In this document: positions 63,701-64,000 of the stretch, one piece after another
How positions within the stretch are numbered: position 1 is the first letter of the stretch
Layout: every line of letters begins with the position of its first letter
Notes under the pieces: generated by a model
What the model was told of the DNA's origin: nothing
Database searches by the model: none
What the model saw: the letters and a program-made list of their open reading frames with translations, nothing else
Origin: Balaenoptera acutorostrata
Taxonomy: Eukaryota > Chordata > Mammalia > Artiodactyla > Balaenopteridae
Direction of reading: 5' to 3'
Assembly: GCF_949987535.1 (NCBI RefSeq)
Contig: NC_080066.1
Coordinates: forward strand, 130,242,335 to 130,306,334
DNA length: 64,000 bases
Program-made: the position numbers and the translations under genes

Positions 63701-64000
63701 AGTACTCGCGGCCCGGCGCCAGGCTGTAGGGCAGGGACCACTGGCTGCCGGATGCCGCGCCCCTGGAGCCGGGCCGGCTGCTGGGCGCGCACACCAGCGC
63801 GTTGCTGCACACGTTCACGAAGCAGCGCCGGGTCCCATCCAGGCTGGTGCGCAACACGTGGCCCGGTTCCGGGTGCACGAACCGCACCTCCACTCCGCGC
63901 TCACGCTCCAGGGCCGTGATCTCCTCCTCGTAGCGCCGCCGGTTCTCGGGGTCCGTAATCTCCTCGGCGTACTCGGAGAACATTCGCCGGAACTCCGGGT
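57774..64000 (-). CDS. DNAAF2: Dynein axonemal assembly factor 2 (kintoun), 5' end outside window
   Basis: Three coding exons on the minus strand: exon 1 from beyond 64000 to 62247, exon 2 at 59218-59075, exon 3 at 58277-57774 (stop TAA at 57774-57776). Exon 1 enters the window in the PEFRRMFSEYAEE segment; about 30 N-terminal residues and the true start lie beyond the right edge. The Met at 63983 is internal. Exon 1 encodes the PIH1 domain (FVNVCSNALV, WSLPYSLAPGREY, VYDVVFHPDALALARRHERF), then a CS-like region (YSVVQRHHVDLQDYRCSRDS, PDYRLRLSLPYPVDD), a low-complexity acidic linker and a second conserved block (LLIQVPRIQPQSLQGEVTPL) ending YYGLNNDSLE. Exon 2 begins ERLFVSEENVNEFLEEVLSP. Exon 3 ends SFQNSLLYDLD. 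Donors (GTAACA, GTAAGG) and acceptors (TTTTAG, ACATAG) are consensus and phases fit. The protein works with HSP90/HSP70 and R2TP-like complexes to pre-assemble axonemal dynein arms in the cytoplasm. Confidence 0.96.
58395..58640 (+). mobile_element. L2 LINE fragment in DNAAF2 intron 2
   Basis: TCTTTCAGGATAAAATAATC, CCTGGCCTACAAACCTTTTA and ACATGGCCTATAAAACCC are L2 3'-half words, forward strand (antisense to DNAAF2). Confidence 0.6.
59219..62246 (-). other. DNAAF2: DNAAF2 intron 1
   Basis: AT-rich intron with a T-run at 59526-59540, two tiny L1 3' ends at 59806-59900 and a (C/G)-poor remainder. No other gene was seen in it. An L2/MIR-like word set lies near 61630-61690. Confidence 0.6.
59806..59900 (+). 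mobile_element. Two tiny L1 3' ends in tandem
   Basis: ACTGTAAATCAACTATACTT plus CAATAAAA and an A-rich tail occurs at about 59808-59848, then a second ACTGTAAATCAACTATATTT copy at about 59864-59900. AATAAGGAAAC flanks the first copy on both sides (about 59798-59808 and 59849-59859). Confidence 0.7.
62500..64000. other. DNAAF2: CpG island within DNAAF2 exon 1
   Basis: Dense CpG throughout the long first coding exon and still present at the window edge, where the promoter is expected just beyond. The plus-strand frames at 62421-62943 and 63075-63494 are antisense by-products. Confidence 0.65.

Overview
This is mammalian nuclear DNA, most likely from a cetacean or a close relative (hippopotamus is the alternative). 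The evidence is 17 copies of the tRNA-derived CHR-type SINE of whales, hippos and ruminants, an L1 with an artiodactyl-type 3' end, and no ruminant BovB or Bov-A blocks. Gene order and strands match human 14q21.3 as I know it: RPS29(-), RN7SL1(+), LRR1(+), RPL36AL(-), MGAT2(+), DNAAF2(-).

Layout. 1-20500: gene-poor and repeat-rich, with degenerate ERV-like sequence, an L1 3' end, an old L1 with a Kunitz-inhibitor retrocopy nested in it, an LTR, L2 and MIR pieces and SINEs. 20540-22830: RPS29 (three coding exons, minus) back to back with the 7SL RNA gene (plus), their starts about 200 bp apart in one CpG island. 22830-38400: an interval with a SPACA1-like first exon that keeps its start codon, signal peptide and splice donor; a PRELID3B retrocopy with target-site duplications; a SUMO2 retrocopy with a complete open frame; and an apparently inverted pair of LTRs. 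38479-49619: LRR1, four coding exons. 52090-53255: RPL36AL. 53882-55222: MGAT2, single coding exon. 57774 to the window end: DNAAF2, whose first coding exon runs off the right edge.

The genes do not form a pathway. RPS29 and RPL36AL encode ribosomal proteins and RN7SL1 the SRP RNA, so three serve translation or protein targeting. LRR1 is the CUL2 receptor that unloads the CMG helicase, MGAT2 builds complex N-glycans in the Golgi, and DNAAF2 helps pre-assemble axonemal dyneins. The last four alternate in strand (convergent, divergent, convergent), with RPL36AL and MGAT2 sharing a CpG-island promoter region.

No wholly new system is evident. The most interesting items are the displaced SPACA1 first exon with its CpG-rich 5' flank, the intact SUMO2 retrocopy, the Kunitz retrocopy inside L1, and the compact RPS29/RN7SL1 divergent promoter. 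Repeat family names come from recognition by eye; boundaries of old repeats are approximate.
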